64,000 bases of DNA from assembly GCA_902769705.1 (NCBI GenBank), contig CACXPX010000009.1, forward strand, positions 1 to 64,000, in the 5' to 3' direction. A program made the position numbers and the translations under genes. The DNA comes from an uncultured Prevotellaceae bacterium. GTDB taxonomy: Bacteria; Bacteroidota; Bacteroidia; Bacteroidales; Bacteroidaceae. The stretch's first letter is position 1, and every line of letters starts with the position of its first letter. Below, one piece after another: positions 1-9,168 of this stretch. The notes below the pieces were generated by a model, which did no database searches, was not told the DNA's origin, and saw only the letters and a list, made by a program, of their open reading frames with translations.

Positions 1-216
1 CAACGTTCTTGGGAAAAGAGTCAACCTCTCCAGTGAAAGTGGTCAACTGTACTCAGGCGAGGCAGTCAACCGAATCCGTACGGGTAGGCAAATGTTAAAG
101 AACAAGGCCTAAAAGGAGTCAACCATATTCAGGAAAAGACAATATGGCAGAGAAATATGGCTCAAGGCGAACGAACGAACAGTAGAACAGTTTCCAAAAA
201 GAATTTGAGTTTGGGA

Positions 217-263
217 ATTATTATTATATATATAATATATATATATATTATATATATAATAAT
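217..263. repeat. AT-dinucleotide palindromic tract
   Basis: An almost pure A/T run of about 46 bp that reads nearly the same on both strands (TATTATTATATATATAATAT and its mirror). It can extrude as a cruciform or act as a DNA unwinding or slippage site. No gene starts close to it, so its role is unknown. Confidence 0.8.
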
Positions 264-765
264 AAAAGTTTGTCGCACTCAATTGAACAAACTGTTCAAC
301 TGTTCGTTCGCGTGTAAACACTACACTTATAAGACTGGGAAATTCAGCCTTCATCCACCCGAACTGTTCGCTTCAAAAAATCGCGCACTCCAGATCACAC
401 TTGCCCAACAATTTTGCAAAAAACAACGACTCGCGCCAGCCACGCCCCCAAATCCACTGTTTTTCTTCGCTCTGCGGCTGCAAACCACCTCAGCCGAAGA
501 ATTACCTCACGAACTTCCCCCGAGCCCCATAGCGAGCATTTTCCGAAGCGAGAGAGTTGCATCTTGAATCATGAGGGGAATGTATTCCGAAGCACGAGGA
601 GAGACAAACCGCCAAACACACACCCGATTTCCCCATTTCCTTTGCCTCTACGCCCTTCAACCACTCCGCTTGAAGGATACCGCCCAATGCATTTTCAAAA
701 CTTCACAGCGGGCGAATTCCGCCCCTCGGCAGCGAGCGTTATTTAAGGAATAAAGAGGGCGCGCT

Positions 766-853
766 CCCATTGATGGCCTTTAGCCGAGTCATTTGTAGTC
801 TTTGACCCTGTCATTTGTGGCCTTTAACCGAGCCATTTGTGGCTAATCACCCA
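766..853 (+). repeat. 22-bp-phased array, four units
   Basis: Four consecutive 22-bp units starting at 766, 788, 810 and 832. The shared core is GTCATTTGTGGCCTTT followed by a variable end; the first unit is the most degraded. The same core word reappears at the same period in the array at 17673-17826 and, in the opposite orientation, in 11537-11602. It lies 3' of the minus-strand GH3 gene, with no gene to its left. Confidence 0.8.
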
Positions 854-1052
854 ACTTCATTCCCCAGCAATCGAGCCATCTTAATCAGAGACAAATCATG
901 AAAAAAAACGAACAATTTATAACAATTAAAAACAATGAAATATTTTTACACTATTGAAAGGAAAGAGGGAATTAAAAAATAAAAAGATTAAAAGATTGAA
1001 GAATTGAAGAATGGAAGAATTGAAGTTGCTGACAAACATGGCACAAAGAAAA

Positions 1053-1094
1053 GTGGAACGAGAGCGCTCAATTGTCTGAGAATTCTCGTTCCAC
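1053..1094 (-). terminator. Inverted repeat, probable terminator of the GH3 gene
   Basis: Perfect 11-bp arms (GTGGAACGAGA at 1053-1063 and its complement at 1084-1094) with a 20-nt loop, about 80 bp past the GH3 stop codon. On the minus strand a pyrimidine-rich stretch follows the stem. A second small hairpin (CTCCCC/GGGGAG, 1139-1157) lies between it and the stop. Confidence 0.5.
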
Positions 1095-1173
1095 ATGGAA
1101 TTATCTTTCTCCGCCGTAGCGTCAGCGGCTGTTCTCCACTCCCCTATTTTCGGGGAGCGAGAGAGACGTTAGA

Positions 1174-4155
1174 TTACAACTTCACCACCAAGTCGAGGCT
1201 CTGCAGGTCGGCTTCGCGCGAGGATGAACCATAGAGAATCTGGTAGCGTCCGGGGCGAGTGGAGAGCTCGTCGATAGAGGGGTCGTAGTATTCGAAAGCC
1301 TCGCCGTCGAGAGTGATGACAGCATTGGCCGTCTGACCGGGCTGCAGGCTGAGCTTCTGGAATCCGCGCAGCGACTTGATGGGGGCATCGGGATAGTCAA
1401 GAGCCTTGACATACACCTGCACCACTTCATCGCCAGCAACCTTACCCGTGTTGGTCACAGGCACGGTGAGCGTCACGTTTCCGTTGGCCTTCATGGCGTT
1501 CTTCGAGAGCTTGCCTTTGCCATAGCCGAACGTGGTGTACGACAGTCCATAGCCGAAAGCATACTGCGGCTGACCGCGGAAGTAGCGGTAGGTGCGGTTC
1601 TCCATCGAGTAGTCGAGGAAGTCGGGCAGGTCGTCGTTAGAACGATAGAATGTCACAGGCAGTTTGCCACCAGGGTTGAAGTCGCCGAAGAGTACGTCAG
1701 CCAAAGCCTTCGAACCGCCCTGACCAGGATACCAAGCCTGCAGCAGTGCGTCGTACTGTCCCTCCACGCTACCGAAGGCGATGGGCGAGCCTGAGCAGTT
1801 GACAAAGATGACGGGCTTGCCAGTCTTGTGCATGGCCTTCACCAGCAGTTGCTGAACGACGGGCAGTTCAATGGTCTGCTTGTCGCCGCCCTCTCCTTCC
1901 ATACGTGCAGAGATACCACCAATGATGATGATGGCGTCGGCAGCCTTCACTTCGTTGGCCAAGTCGGTGAAGTCGGCAAGTTTGCGTTCGCAGATGTCGC
2001 CGCGCAACATGGCGAAGTTACCATTGCCGCGACCATATTCGATAACGACGTTATAGTCTTTTCCTTCTTCCACGGGGAACGACTTGTAGTCAGCGCCACG
2101 ACGGCCGAAGCCTCCGAAGCCACGACGACCACCGCCGCCCTTGTTTTCTTCAACCACCTGGTCGTTCACACGAAGCACATAACCATTGTCGGTGGAGAGC
2201 GTGTATTTCATCTCGCCCGTGAAGGTGGCGGTATATTTTCCGCTGATGCGCACGGAGAGGTTGTCGTTGTTGATGCCCTCGGCAAAGCCCCAAGCTCCGA
2301 AAGTGGAGAAGTTCAGCTCGTTGTAGTAGCCCACCTTGTCGGGCTCGCCTTTCAGTTCCTTGTTGTTCCAGAACTCCACCTTCACGCCCTTGCCGTCGTT
2401 GAAGTCTTGCAGGTGGTGGACAGTGGTGTATTCGTCGTTCAGCTCGCAGGCCTTATTATAAATAATGTTCGTATTGGGCAGCGCAGCCTTGATGCCGCTG
2501 AGCAGCGAGTGCTGGTGCTCCTTGGTGGGTGTTCCGCCGTAGTTTCCGTTCAGCAGTTCCACGTCGTCGGCGTTAGGACCCAGCACGGCCAGCGTCTTGA
2601 TGTTCTTCGAGAGCGGCAGCACCGACTTGTTGTTCTCGAGCAGCACCATCGACTCGCGGGCTGCCTGAATGGCCAGTTGGTTGTTGCTCTCGCTGCTGAT
2701 CACGTCGGCACCGAGGTTCGCCCATGGAATCATTTCAGCGGGGTCGAACATTCCAAGCTCGAAGCGTCCGTAGAGCGTTCTGCGCAGGTGGAAGTCGAGC
2801 GTGCTCTCCTGAATGAGGCCTTTCTCCAAAGCCTCGGTCAGCACCATGAAGACTTTTCCGCACTCGAGGTCAGTTCCGTTGAGCACAGCATCTACCGAAG
2901 CCGACAGCGGGTCTTTGTGGGTCTCGTGTTGGCCGCGGTTATAGAAGTTGTTGATAGCGTCGCAGTCGGTCAGCACGATGGCCTCGTAATCCCACTTGCG
3001 GCGAAGAATGTCGACGAGCAGACGGTCGCTGGCGCAGCAGGGCACACCCTCGTAGCGGTTGTAGGCACACATCACCTCGCGCACGTTACCCTTCTTCACA
3101 AGAGCCTTGAAGGCGGGCAGATAGGTCTCCCAAAGGTCGCGCATGGAAACGCTGGCGTTGTAGGAATGGCGCAAGGGCTCTGGTCCACTGTGCACAGCGT
3201 AGTGCTTGGCGCAAGCGTGGGTCTTGAAATACTTGTCGTTGTTGCCTTGCATTCCAAGAACGGTCTGCACGCCCAGCACGGCATTCAGGTAGGGGTCTTC
3301 ACCGCAGGTCTCCTGTCCGCGTCCCCAACGGGGGTCACGGAAGATGTTCACGTTGGGGCACCAGAAGGTGAGCTCGGGGTTGCCGGGATAATAGGTCACC
3401 CCCATCGGCACATTGAACAGCTTGGGGTCGTTGTGGTTGGTGCGGTTCCAGTTGGCACGTGCCTCGTCGGAAACGGTTGAGAAGACGTCGTACATCTGCT
3501 GGGGATTGAAGGCTGCAGCCATTCCAATGGGTTGCGGATAGACGGTGTAGTCGCTCTGGCGAACACCATGGCAAGCCTCGCTCCACCAGTTGTAGGAAGG
3601 AATGCCCAAGCGGTCGACAGAGACCGACTTGTTCATCATCAGTCCCACCTTCTCTTCTGGCGTGAGCAGCGAGAGCAGGTTCTCCACACGCTCGGCAAAC
3701 GAGAGGCTGGTGTCGCGATAGGGATATTTCGCAGTCTGAGCGTTCGAGCCTGGCTCTATGGTCTTGTCCACCAAAGCCTTAATGGACAATGCGCCAAGAG
3801 TGGCTCCACTCTGGTCGAGCAGTTCAACGCTGCTGAAACTCTTGTTGCCAGCACCGCTGCCTGAAGTCTTCAGCGGATTGAAGACCACCATCACTTGGGC
3901 CTTCTGACCAGGCTGAATGGCCTTGTCAGGGCAGATGGCTTGAATACATTCACAACTTGGGATGCTCTTGGAGATGGTGACGGGAGCCTTCGACTTGTTC
4001 TGCAAAGTGAACGTGTGGCAGATGGCTCCCAGTGAGCCGTCGACTTTGCCGAAGTCCCACTCGTAAGCATCAAATGAAACGGCGCTCTTTTTCTGAGCCG
4101 ACAGATTGCCCACGGCCAGCAGCGCACAAACAGTAATAATAATCAGTTTTTTCAT
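1174..4155 (-). CDS. Secreted GH3 beta-glycosidase with N-terminal DUF1573 and inserted PA14 domain
   Basis: Glycoside hydrolase family 3 enzyme of 993 aa, probably periplasmic or surface-exposed, hydrolysing beta-linked glucosides or xylosides. Residues 1-20 are a signal peptide. Residues about 26-130 match DUF1573, an Ig-like fold, which is unusual on a GH3. The GH3 N-terminal barrel follows (about 180-430), with HACAKHY at 313-319 and nucleophile D397 in VLTDCDA. The C-terminal alpha/beta domain (about 500-860) is interrupted by a PA14 domain (about 590-715) and carries the EGEGGD loop (753-758) expected near the acid/base. A fibronectin-III-like end follows from about 893. A Gly/Arg-rich loop (674-687) sits inside PA14. 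A TAnnTTTG box on the minus strand (4188-4195) supports the start. Exact substrate cannot be read from the sequence. Confidence 0.93.
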   Translation of the reverse strand: MKKLIIITVCALLAVGNLSAQKKSAVSFDAYEWDFGKVDGSLGAICHTFTLQNKSKAPVTISKSIPSCECIQAICPDKAIQPGQKAQVMVVFNPLKTSGSGAGNKSFSSVELLDQSGATLGALSIKALVDKTIEPGSNAQTAKYPYRDTSLSFAERVENLLSLLTPEEKVGLMMNKSVSVDRLGIPSYNWWSEACHGVRQSDYTVYPQPIGMAAAFNPQQMYDVFSTVSDEARANWNRTNHNDPKLFNVPMGVTYYPGNPELTFWCPNVNIFRDPRWGRGQETCGEDPYLNAVLGVQTVLGMQGNNDKYFKTHACAKHYAVHSGPEPLRHSYNASVSMRDLWETYLPAFKALVKKGNVREVMCAYNRYEGVPCCASDRLLVDILRRKWDYEAIVLTDCDAINNFYNRGQHETHKDPLSASVDAVLNGTDLECGKVFMVLTEALEKGLIQESTLDFHLRRTLYGRFELGMFDPAEMIPWANLGADVISSESNNQLAIQAARESMVLLENNKSVLPLSKNIKTLAVLGPNADDVELLNGNYGGTPTKEHQHSLLSGIKAALPNTNIIYNKACELNDEYTTVHHLQDFNDGKGVKVEFWNNKELKGEPDKVGYYNELNFSTFGAWGFAEGINNDNLSVRISGKYTATFTGEMKYTLSTDNGYVLRVNDQVVEENKGGGGRRGFGGFGRRGADYKSFPVEEGKDYNVVIEYGRGNGNFAMLRGDICERKLADFTDLANEVKAADAIIIIGGISARMEGEGGDKQTIELPVVQQLLVKAMHKTGKPVIFVNCSGSPIAFGSVEGQYDALLQAWYPGQGGSKALADVLFGDFNPGGKLPVTFYRSNDDLPDFLDYSMENRTYRYFRGQPQYAFGYGLSYTTFGYGKGKLSKNAMKANGNVTLTVPVTNTGKVAGDEVVQVYVKALDYPDAPIKSLRGFQKLSLQPGQTANAVITLDGEAFEYYDPSIDELSTRPGRYQILYGSSSREADLQSLDLVVKL

Positions 4156-4181
4156 GAGAACAATTGTTTTAATTCGTTTTT

Positions 4182-4331
4182 ATGTAACAAATTTACCACC
4201 TTTTAAAGATACTGCCAACTTCTGTTAATGATTTTTAAGAGCAACGCCCCCTTTTGTTACATCAACGAAAATTCATGTAACAGAAGCGGGCATGATGATG
4301 GGCGATATTCCAAATTTATTTACTATCTTTG
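4182..4331. promoter_or_regulatory. Divergent promoter region with repeated TGTTACAT motifs
   Basis: Shared region between the GH3 gene (minus) and the acid phosphatase gene (plus). TAAATTTG on the minus strand (4188-4195) and TATCTTTG on the plus strand (4324-4331) fit the Bacteroidota -7 box. Between them the octamer TGTTACAT occurs at 4255-4262, with its complement at 4275-4282 forming a perfect inverted pair spaced by 12 bp, and again as ATGTAACA at 4182-4189 overlapping the minus -7 box. Longer arms CTTCTGTTA (4219-4227) and TAACAGAAG (4278-4286) also pair. This looks like an operator cluster for a dimeric regulator; the regulator is not identified. Confidence 0.5.
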
Positions 4332-4393
4332 CGCTTAGAAAATGAATTGGGAAAACCAGAACTCTAAAAACCATTAACTAAAAACTTACTATA

Positions 4394-5668
4394 ATGAAAA
4401 AGATTTTCACGCTACTGCTTTTTGCTGCCCTCGCCTCGACGACCTGGGCCCAAAACCGCAATGTTCTGAACGAACTGAAGGCCGACCCCAGAAAGGCTTA
4501 CGGAACCGACTATCCGTATAAGTTCGAAAACGCGCAAATGACGAAGGCGCCAAAAGGCTACAAGGCTTTCTACATCAGCCACTATGGGCGACACGGCTCG
4601 CGCTACTATTGGAACGCACAACTCTATAGCGAACTGGCAAACCTGCTGAACACAGCCAACGAGAAGAACCTGCTGACCGCAGAAGGAAAGGCTTTCTACA
4701 GCAAGTTCATGGCTGCAAAAGACGAATTGCAGACGGGCGTGAGCGAACTGAGCGACCTCGGATGGGAACAGCACCAGCGCATTGCACGCGTCATGTACAA
4801 CTCTTTCCCTGACGTGTTTAAGAAGGGTGGCAACGTATACGCCATCTCATCGCTGACAGGACGCTGCGTGCTCAGCATGGCCTCGTTCTGCCAAGAACTG
4901 ACACAATGCAATCCCAACATAGAAATTCGCGAAGAGTCGGCCCGCAAGGTGCTCGATGGCGTGAAGCCCGACGACAGGCAGAACCCGCTGATAAAGAAGT
5001 ACCCCAAGTCGAGACCACGCTTCGAAGCCAACCGCAAGAACTTCCAGTTCCAAGACAATCTGCGCGAAACCATCGTAAAGCGCGTGTTCAACAATACTGA
5101 CAGCCTGCCTGGCAACATGAACCATATAGGCAGCAACCTCATCAATCTCTACACCTCACTCCCCAGCATCGGACACGAGGGAATGATGGGGAACATCATC
5201 AGCGACGAAGAGATTGCCGCACGCTGGGAGAACGAGAATCTCGGCTCATATACTTGGGTGTTCGAACCGCGCTACGACATGATTCCCATTCTTCAAGACA
5301 TCATCAAGAAGGCTGACGCCGTGCTCAGTGGAAACAGCGACAACATTGCCGACCTCCGCTTTGGCCACGACACCTGTCTCGGACCGCTGACGGTTCTCAT
5401 GGGCCTTAATGGAGCCGACATCGACCCCGAAGACCCCTACGAGGTGAAATATTGCTACCAGAACTGGGAGACTGGAAAGGCTTCGAACTTGCAAATCATT
5501 TTCTATCGCAACAAGAAAGCTCCGAATGACATTCTCATCAAGTGTCTTCTCAATGGCTTGGAGGCTACCCTCCCCCTCCCCAATCAGCAGGCTCCCTACT
5601 ACAAGTGGTCTGACTTCCGCCAGTTCTATACTGCCCGTTGCAACAGCGTGAAGCCTGAGGAGAAGTAA
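4394..5668 (+). CDS. Secreted histidine acid phosphatase (phytase/MINPP-like)
   Basis: 424-aa histidine phosphatase of the acid phosphatase branch, in which the histidine is phosphorylated during hydrolysis of phosphomonoesters; relatives include bacterial multiple inositol polyphosphate phosphatases. A signal peptide (about 1-19, ending WAQ) sends it to the periplasm. The catalytic RHGSR motif is at 66-70 (H67) and the partner HD motif appears as GHDTCLGPL in the C-terminal third. It starts 63 bp after a TATCTTTG promoter box. The next gene begins 28 bp downstream on the same strand. Whether phytate or another phosphate ester is the real substrate is not visible. Confidence 0.88.
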   Translation: MKKIFTLLLFAALASTTWAQNRNVLNELKADPRKAYGTDYPYKFENAQMTKAPKGYKAFYISHYGRHGSRYYWNAQLYSELANLLNTANEKNLLTAEGKAFYSKFMAAKDELQTGVSELSDLGWEQHQRIARVMYNSFPDVFKKGGNVYAISSLTGRCVLSMASFCQELTQCNPNIEIREESARKVLDGVKPDDRQNPLIKKYPKSRPRFEANRKNFQFQDNLRETIVKRVFNNTDSLPGNMNHIGSNLINLYTSLPSIGHEGMMGNIISDEEIAARWENENLGSYTWVFEPRYDMIPILQDIIKKADAVLSGNSDNIADLRFGHDTCLGPLTVLMGLNGADIDPEDPYEVKYCYQNWETGKASNLQIIFYRNKKAPNDILIKCLLNGLEATLPLPNQQAPYYKWSDFRQFYTARCNSVKPEEK

Positions 5669-5696
5669 AGAGTAAAAAATAAAAAGGATTAGGAGA

Positions 5697-6611
5697 ATGA
5701 AAAAATTCATTGTCATTCTGATATCGGTGTTCATCTTCTCGCCTAACTTCTTATACGCCCAAAAGAAGAAGGTGGTAAAGAAGAAGGCTACGGCGACCTA
5801 TCCCAGTTATCCCGCACGCGACGACGTGTTTGGCAAAGTGGTGAAGTTCCGCCCGCAAGGAGATTTCACCCCTGATCATCTCGAGTTCAACTACACTGTG
5901 CTGCCAGCACCCGCCTGGACCAGCCACATGCTGAAACGCAACATGAGCCGCAAGCAAGTCACCTTAAGGCAGACATTTGCGAAGTCTGACGATTCTTATT
6001 CGGAGGAGTATTTGGTTGATAAATATGACCTCACACCCAAGGAATTCAGGTACGAGCAGACACCTATGCACACCTTCGGCCTACGCTTCCGCTACGAAAC
6101 AGGCGGCTACCACGTCTTCACAATGGGAACGACCTATGGGAACACAAGAAAGATGATCATTACTGATGAAGACGAGAAGCAAGTGCTCGCCGCCTACGAC
6201 TTTGAAAACTACCGATTCTCTCCGAAGACAACACTGATGGGGAACGAGCAGAGCATTCAAGACGTGGTCATTGAGGGGAACATCCTTTACGTGTCGCACG
6301 GCATTAACACCTTTTCCGAAAGCACGGGCTACCAGACGGGCTACATCTCGGCCATAGACCTGAATACCGACGAGATTATCTGGACAACGCGCCCGATGAC
6401 TTGCAACTCGGCCTTCGCCATTCTGGGCAACTCCATCATCTGCGGATACGGAATGACCAGTGAGCCCGACTACCTCTACATCGTTGACAAGTACAGTGGG
6501 CAACGAGTGAGCAGACTGCCGCTCAAAACGATGGCCGAATACGTTTTTGTGAAAGACAAGGACGTCTACGTGCACTGCTACAACTACAACTGCATCTTTA
6601 GCAGCCAATAA
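5697..6611 (+). CDS. Secreted protein of unknown function with beta-propeller-like repeats
   Basis: 304 aa with a clear signal peptide (about 1-21, ending LYAQ) and then a lysine-rich stretch (KKKVVKKK). The second half has alternating segments of the form IEGNILYVSHG, ISAIDLNTDEIIW, ILGNSIICGYG and LYIVDKYSGQRV, which look like blades of a PQQ/WD40-type propeller; only about three are evident, so the fold may be partial. It follows the acid phosphatase by 28 bp and may be cotranscribed. I do not recognise a specific family, and no catalytic motif is evident. Confidence 0.75.
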   Translation: MKKFIVILISVFIFSPNFLYAQKKKVVKKKATATYPSYPARDDVFGKVVKFRPQGDFTPDHLEFNYTVLPAPAWTSHMLKRNMSRKQVTLRQTFAKSDDSYSEEYLVDKYDLTPKEFRYEQTPMHTFGLRFRYETGGYHVFTMGTTYGNTRKMIITDEDEKQVLAAYDFENYRFSPKTTLMGNEQSIQDVVIEGNILYVSHGINTFSESTGYQTGYISAIDLNTDEIIWTTRPMTCNSAFAILGNSIICGYGMTSEPDYLYIVDKYSGQRVSRLPLKTMAEYVFVKDKDVYVHCYNYNCIFSSQ

Positions 6612-6658
6612 AAGAGCCATCTGGCTCAATTAACCTAATAACCACAAAACCAATTCGC

Positions 6659-8203
6659 ATGATGATACATAAGGCTATTCTCCATATGCTTCCACCTGCG
6701 AGTTGGTTTTGTACGGCTTTGATTCTAACGCTGATGAACATGAATACCAATGACAAACAAACACCCACGCAGCAGGTGAGGCCTGCAACACAAGCAGGAC
6801 GTTTCTACGAGAGCGACCCTCAAACGCTGAGCCAGCAGGTTGACAACTACCTGATGCGCCACGCCAAAGATTCCACTTATGTGAATGTGGCGGCACTCAT
6901 CGTCCCCCACGCAGGGCACTATTTCTCTGGGAACGTGGCTGCTTCAGCATATATGGCGCTGAACCCAGAGAAGCATTTCAAACGCATATTCTTGATTGGC
7001 CCGAGCCACTACGAATGGCTCAACGGTGCTTCAGTAAACAGCGAAGTCGATGGCTACGCAACGCCATTGGGAATAGTGCCGGTCGATAGGGAAACTGGTC
7101 TCCAGCTGATGGCTGCCGACAGCGTGTTCTCATACTACGAGAAGGCTCACGACCGCGAACATTGTCTCGAGGTTCAACTGCCTTTCCTTCAACGCCGTTT
7201 CAAGGAAATGCCTCCCATCGTTCCCATTATCATTTCCACTAACGACTATTCTAAATTGAAAAGAATGGCTGAGGTGCTGAAGCCTTATTTCAATGAAGAC
7301 AACTTGTTTGTCATCAGCAGCGATTTCTCTCATTACCCTTCATACGAAGATGCATATAAAGTCGACGCTAAGACCAAAGAGGCTATCATGACTGGCGATG
7401 TGGAGCAATTCATCACAACGATAGAGGAGAACAGCCGAAGCGGAATTCGTAACCTGTCTACAAGCGCTTGCGGAGAATTTCCCATCATCACACTGATGCT
7501 GATGCTTGACAAAGAATATGAAATCAAGCATATTCTCTACCAAAACTCAGGCGATATCGACAATCACGACCGACGTCGTGTTGTGGGTTATCATGCATTT
7601 GCTTTCCTTAGGGGTAGTAACGCATCTACCACCCAATTGGAAAAACAGAACGAGGACTCGCACTTTGCTCTTACCGATAGCGAAAAACAATTGTTGAAGC
7701 TGATTGCTCAAAAGAGCATCTCATCAGCCTTCGACAAACAATCGTTCTCATCGGCAACACTCTGTCAAGACCATCCCACACTTAAAGAGAAATGCGGGGC
7801 CTTTGTCACACTCTCCCAAAAGGGGAAACTGCGTGGTTGTATTGGTCTTCTCACCGGTGAACTGCCTCTGCACGAAACCATCTACAGAATGGCACGGGCT
7901 GCAGCCTTCGAAGACCCTCGTTTCCCACAACTGAGAAGGGAAGAATTAGACAGAACTGACATAGAAATATCTGTCATCACGCCCATGAAACGCATTTACA
8001 GCATTGATGAGTTCCAACTCCACCGTCACGGCATCTTCATCAAGAAAGGTCGTCGCAGCGGTACATTCCTTCCGCAAGTGGCTGATGAAGTGAACTGGAC
8101 AAAAGAGGAATTCCTCGGCCATTGCTCACGCGACAAGGCTGGACTCGGTTGGGATGGTTGGCGAGATGCTGAACTCTACGTCTATGAGGCTATAGTCTTC
8201 TGA
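6659..8203 (+). CDS. amrB-amrA: AmmeMemoRadiSam system proteins B and A fused (MEMO1-AMMECR1)
   Basis: 514-aa fusion of two conserved proteins that are usually separate. Residues about 41-318 are a MEMO domain, related to extradiol dioxygenases; the four human MEMO1 metal ligands are matched by H84 (VPHAG), H117 (GPSH), H225 (DFSH) and C271 (TSAC). Residues about 335-514 are an AMMECR1 domain with the hallmark LRGCIG at 391-396. The biochemical role of the system is not settled. The N-terminus is odd: about 40 extra residues including a hydrophobic stretch (10-26) before the usual start near R41. Translation could instead begin at M27 or M29, which would leave a cytosolic protein. The radical SAM partner starts 4 bp after the stop codon. 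Confidence 0.93.
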   Translation: MMIHKAILHMLPPASWFCTALILTLMNMNTNDKQTPTQQVRPATQAGRFYESDPQTLSQQVDNYLMRHAKDSTYVNVAALIVPHAGHYFSGNVAASAYMALNPEKHFKRIFLIGPSHYEWLNGASVNSEVDGYATPLGIVPVDRETGLQLMAADSVFSYYEKAHDREHCLEVQLPFLQRRFKEMPPIVPIIISTNDYSKLKRMAEVLKPYFNEDNLFVISSDFSHYPSYEDAYKVDAKTKEAIMTGDVEQFITTIEENSRSGIRNLSTSACGEFPIITLMLMLDKEYEIKHILYQNSGDIDNHDRRRVVGYHAFAFLRGSNASTTQLEKQNEDSHFALTDSEKQLLKLIAQKSISSAFDKQSFSSATLCQDHPTLKEKCGAFVTLSQKGKLRGCIGLLTGELPLHETIYRMARAAAFEDPRFPQLRREELDRTDIEISVITPMKRIYSIDEFQLHRHGIFIKKGRRSGTFLPQVADEVNWTKEEFLGHCSRDKAGLGWDGWRDAELYVYEAIVF

Positions 8204-8207
8204 CAAC

Positions 8208-9083
8208 ATGCAAAAGCTTATAGAATGCAAATACTATGAACAGGCAGGCAACGGAACGATACGTTGTCTGCTTTGTCCGCATCATTGCCGTATAACAGAC
8301 GGCAAAACAGGTATTTGCCGAAGCCGTCGCAATGTTGGCGGAATACTCGTCAGCGATGTTTATGCTCAACCTTGTGCTCTTGCCATCGACCCAATAGAGA
8401 AAAAGCCGCTTTATCATTTTCATCCGGGCACAACGTGCTTGTCTCTTGCTTGTACAGGATGCAACTTCCGTTGTCTGAACTGCCAAAACCACGATATTTC
8501 GCAGGCCTCGCCTAGCCAAGCCTCGCACTACAATCTCTCTCCTGAAGAGGTTGTCGCCCTCTGCCTGAAACACCATTGCCCAGGCATTGCCTATACTTAT
8601 ACTGAGCCGCTTACATATATAGAATATGTGGCAGACATTGCCCGCCTGGCACACGAGAAAGGGCTTTGGAACATACTCGTGACAGCTGGCTATGTTTGTC
8701 AAGAACCTTTGGCCGACCTGCTCCCCTTTCTTGATGCGGCAAACATCGACTTGAAATCGTTTAGCGACGACATTTACCAACGTGTCAGCGGTGGACATTT
8801 GTCGGTTGTTCTCGAAACCATTCTCGCCATGCGGGATGCTGGGGTGTGGATTGAACTCACCAACCTTATCATCCCTGGAGTGAACGATGATATGGACATG
8901 ATTCGCGAAATGTGCCGATGGATGGTCAACAATAAACTTGCCGCAACACCACTCCATTTCAGCCGTTTCTTCCCGCAATATCGGATGAAAGACATTCCCC
9001 CCACTCCACTCAAAACATTGGAAAAAGCCAAACAAATCGCCCTTGATGAAGGCGTTTGCCACGTTTATTTAGGGAATGTATAA
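8208..9083 (+). CDS. amrS: AmmeMemoRadiSam system radical SAM enzyme
   Basis: 291-aa radical SAM protein, third member of the AmmeMemoRadiSam set, adjacent to the MEMO-AMMECR1 fusion (4-bp gap, same strand, so almost certainly cotranslated). The [4Fe-4S] cluster motif CxxxCxxC is C85, C89, C92, followed by QNHDIS as is typical of this family. An N-terminal cysteine cluster (C20, C23, C27, C37) resembles an additional metal site seen in PflA-like relatives. The rest of the TIM-barrel is intact (TYTEP, ANIDLKS, IPGVND). The substrate is unknown; family co-occurrence implies that it acts with MEMO and AMMECR1 on a shared target. Confidence 0.93.
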   Translation: MQKLIECKYYEQAGNGTIRCLLCPHHCRITDGKTGICRSRRNVGGILVSDVYAQPCALAIDPIEKKPLYHFHPGTTCLSLACTGCNFRCLNCQNHDISQASPSQASHYNLSPEEVVALCLKHHCPGIAYTYTEPLTYIEYVADIARLAHEKGLWNILVTAGYVCQEPLADLLPFLDAANIDLKSFSDDIYQRVSGGHLSVVLETILAMRDAGVWIELTNLIIPGVNDDMDMIREMCRWMVNNKLAATPLHFSRFFPQYRMKDIPPTPLKTLEKAKQIALDEGVCHVYLGNV

Positions 9084-9168
9084 AAGAAATGTATAAAGAG
9101 TTGTGAAATGACTTGAATCTGAGTTTTCCTTTGCTCCAAAAACGTGAAAGCAACTGCTCTTTAAACGC

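Larger units (their letters stand above)
1..1173. other. Gene-free region at the window start
   Basis: About 1.2 kb with no convincing gene. The open frames here (for example 157-567 and 414-746) have no recognisable domain, are rich in low-complexity translation and overlap each other on both strands. What the region does hold is listed separately: an AT palindromic tract near 217-263, a 22-bp-phased array at 766-853 and inverted repeats next to the end of the GH3 gene. The word GTCAAC recurs at 20, 42, 65 and 118, the first two 22 bp apart and the next 23 bp. Confidence 0.7.

Noticed and set aside
217-263. Replication origin based on the AT palindrome
   Set aside because: No DnaA-box cluster or origin-linked genes nearby.
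157-746. Two overlapping small frames at the window start
   Set aside because: No domain, no promoter or family resemblance; translation is dominated by low-complexity and AT-tract sequence.
1828-3480. 550-aa frame antisense to the GH3 gene
   Set aside because: Lies opposite a complete, motif-bearing gene; composition is that of a mirrored reading frame, with no domain.
8190-9062. 290-aa frame antisense to the radical SAM gene
   Set aside because: Opposite strand carries CxxxCxxC and all family motifs.
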